NCBI RefSeq assembly: GCF_025685395.1
Contig: NZ_JAGSYA010000004.1
Coordinates: forward strand, 1-64,000
From: Terriglobus tenax
GTDB taxonomy: Bacteria; Acidobacteriota; Terriglobia; Terriglobales; Acidobacteriaceae
Direction of reading: 5' to 3'
DNA: 64,000 nucleotides
This document shows positions 62,401-64,000 of this stretch, one piece after another. The stretch's first letter is position 1; every line of letters begins with the position of its first letter. Made by a program: the position numbers and the translations under genes. The notes under the pieces are model-generated. The model was given only the letters and a program-made list of their open reading frames with translations, ran no database searches and had not been told where the DNA came from.

Positions 62401-63399
62401 CTACGCCAACCCAGCAATCTTCCGCGTCTCTTCCCAAATGTTCTCATCCACCGGAACGCCCTTCTCCATGTTCTCGCCGCGTATCGCCGGAAGCTTTTCG
62501 CCCGGGTAACGCGCCTTCGATCCCGATTCGGTGTGCAGCGACGCAATAATCTGATCGCCGATACGCGATACATCTCCCAGCGCCGACGGATTGATCGCCA
62601 CAAACACCTGGGAAACACCGGCCTCCTTCAGGGGGTCTTCATCGATCTGGCAGGTCGCCTGCCCAAACGAAAGCGTCGCTGCCACCACATCCAGCATCAT
62701 GGACAGCGCGGAGCCCTTCCAATAGCCGATCGGCATGGGATGCCTGGCTTCCAGAATCGCCTTCGGGTCAGACGAGATGTTGCCCTCCTTATCGAATCCG
62801 CCAGGGACGGGAAGCTGCTCGCCACGCGCAGCATAGCCATCTAGGGCGCCATAAGAAAATTGCGACATCGCAAGGTCCACCAGGAAGTGCGCTCCATTCG
62901 TACGCGGTACCGCAATCACCAGCGGATTGTTGCCCAGCACGGGCTGTTTGCCGCCCCACGGCGCCATATTGGGCATCGTGTTTGTAAAGCACAGCCCCAT
63001 CATGCCGCTCTCCGCGGCCTGCAGACCGTAGGTGCCTGCCCTCATCCAGTGGTTGGTGTGGCGTACCGCGACGCAGCCAATGCCATGCTGCGCCGCCAGC
63101 GCAATCGCGCGGCCCATGGAGTGCCATGCATTCAGGTTGCCCGGACCGTAGTTCCCGTCCCAGCGCTCCAGGGCGCCAAAGCCGGAAACGAAGGTTGGCG
63201 AAGCTTCCGGCTTCACGCAGCCATTGCCTACCAGTTTTGCCAGTCGAGGGAAACGGGCAATGCCGTGGGTATAGACACCGTCGCGTGTCGTTTCCGCAAA
63301 CAGCGTGGCAGACTCCTGCGCGCGGGCAGGTGCATAGCCAAGGTTACGGTGAGCCAGAACAAGAGTACGGACCAGTTCGTCATACGGAATGCGCAGCAT
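62401..63399 (-). CDS. DlgD/YiaK-type 2,3-diketo-L-gulonate reductase-like protein
   Basis: The 332-residue protein belongs to the Ldh_2 (malate/L-lactate dehydrogenase-like) family. It shares the length and pattern of E. coli YiaK: TRDGVYTHGIARFPRL with the catalytic histidine, HGIGCVAVRHTNHWMRAGTYG, NMAPWGGKQPVLGNNPLVIAVP and LPVPGGFDKEGN, MPIGYWKGSALSMMLD. Ldh_2 enzymes use NAD(P)H on 2-oxoacids or diketo sugars. No sugar operon surrounds it, so the physiological substrate is uncertain. It is divergent from the MFS gene. Confidence 0.88.
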   Translation of the reverse strand: MLRIPYDELVRTLVLAHRNLGYAPARAQESATLFAETTRDGVYTHGIARFPRLAKLVGNGCVKPEASPTFVSGFGALERWDGNYGPGNLNAWHSMGRAIALAAQHGIGCVAVRHTNHWMRAGTYGLQAAESGMMGLCFTNTMPNMAPWGGKQPVLGNNPLVIAVPRTNGAHFLVDLAMSQFSYGALDGYAARGEQLPVPGGFDKEGNISSDPKAILEARHPMPIGYWKGSALSMMLDVVAATLSFGQATCQIDEDPLKEAGVSQVFVAINPSALGDVSRIGDQIIASLHTESGSKARYPGEKLPAIRGENMEKGVPVDENIWEETRKIAGLA

Positions 63400-63440
63400 C
63401 CTTCCAGCTTAGCGAACCGGAGTCCTGAGAAAATAGAGAG

Positions 63441-64000
63441 ATGGAAGAGTTTTCAACCAGCTCGCGCCGATCTTTGATGGTGGCGCTTCTGGTAGCGGGC
63501 GCCCTGTTCATGGAGAACCTGGACGGCACGATCATCGCGACCGGCCTGCCGAAGATCGGCGAGACCTTTCGTGTTGCCGCTGTCGATGTAAATGTCGGCA
63601 TGACGGCCTATCTGCTGGCTGTTGCCGTTTTTATCCCGATCAGCGGATGGGTGGCTGACCGCTGGGGTTCGCGCACCGTCTTCGGCTCAGCGATTGTCGT
63701 CTTCACCATTGCCTCGGTACTTTGCGGCATCAGCCAGAACCTGTGGGAGTTCACCCTGGCCCGCGTGCTGCAGGGAATTGGCGGAGCTATGATGGTTCCT
63801 GTCGGCCGGCTCATGGTCGTCAAAGTCACGCCCAAAGATCAGATCATGATGGCCATTGCCTGGACCATCTGGCCGGCGCTGGTGGCGCCTATCCTTGGCC
63901 CGCCGCTCGGCGGCTTTATCGTCACCTACTGGTCCTGGCGCTGGATCTTTCTGCTCAATGTCCCCATTGGCATTGCCTGCCTCATCGCCAACGGCATCCT
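63441..64000 (+). CDS. MFS drug/proton antiporter, EmrB/QacA type (partial)
   Basis: The window ends inside this gene. The 186 visible residues form the N-terminal part of a DHA2-family MFS exporter: FMENLDGTIIATGLPKI in TM1, motif A WVADRWGSRTVFGSA, ARVLQGIGGAMMVPVGRLM (motif C-like region) and GPPLGGFIVTYWSWRWIFLLNVP. Such proteins usually have 14 membrane segments. ATG 63441 follows GAGAAAATAGAGAG. Substrate unknown. Confidence 0.9.
   Translation, partial: MEEFSTSSRRSLMVALLVAGALFMENLDGTIIATGLPKIGETFRVAAVDVNVGMTAYLLAVAVFIPISGWVADRWGSRTVFGSAIVVFTIASVLCGISQNLWEFTLARVLQGIGGAMMVPVGRLMVVKVTPKDQIMMAIAWTIWPALVAPILGPPLGGFIVTYWSWRWIFLLNVPIGIACLIANGI

Overview
The window looks like about 64 kb of chromosome from a soil bacterium of the phylum Acidobacteriota, most likely family Acidobacteriaceae (Terriglobus, Granulicella, Edaphobacter or a relative). 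The sequence is GC-rich. It carries an Oar-like TonB receptor with a carboxypeptidase-regulatory N-terminus, a squalene (hpnCDE) operon, and a degenerate copy of an intergenic element that begins GTCATCTCGACC. The genus is inferred from recall, not from a search.

Layout. 1-18158: the end of tuf, then the joined S10-spc-alpha ribosomal operon (rpsJ to rplQ, with secY, adk, map, infA and rpoA), closed by a strong intrinsic terminator. Almost every intergenic gap in it holds a hairpin, and several hairpins share words. 18177-23378: a broken GGDEF remnant, an Asp-box repeat protein coupled to a MoaD/ThiS-like protein, an acetyltransferase, and a murQ - small membrane protein - murA operon. 23558-27743: dTDP-rhamnose genes rfbBAD with convergent rfbC, then a HAD phosphatase. 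27805-30733: a TGSG-repeat exported protein, an RND-type adaptor and lexA. 30922-38350: an OmpR-type regulator, a stand-alone histidine-kinase dimerization protein, a sigma-54 activator without a DNA-binding domain, a matching -24/-12 promoter, and flgBC-fliEFGH ending in a fliI cut off just after its Walker A motif. 38369-42924: a small protein coupled to a GH10 xylanase lipoprotein, then rpsO and pnp. 42923-47521: a DMT-like membrane protein, an unknown protein, dienelactone hydrolase, a TIGR01777 epimerase and mlaF/mlaE. 47618-51847: zinc alcohol dehydrogenase plus hpnC-hpnD-hpnE, all translationally coupled. 51926-56162: the TonB receptor and a glycosyltransferase. 56233-60303: a pabB-pabC fusion, divergent from a three-gene exported set (RidA, Tat-type PLP enzyme, L,D-transpeptidase). 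60316-64000: uvrB, a DlgD/YiaK-like reductase and the start of an MFS exporter.

Most interesting points: the exported RidA / PLP enzyme / L,D-transpeptidase operon, which I do not recognise as a described system; the flagellar operon that keeps its sigma-54 control but ends in a broken fliI; the family of word-sharing hairpins in the ribosomal operon; the Asp-box/MoaD-like pair; and the MlaF-type ATPase with serine in place of the catalytic glutamate. No tRNA, rRNA, CRISPR array, insertion sequence or prophage was seen. All family assignments come from motifs read by eye.
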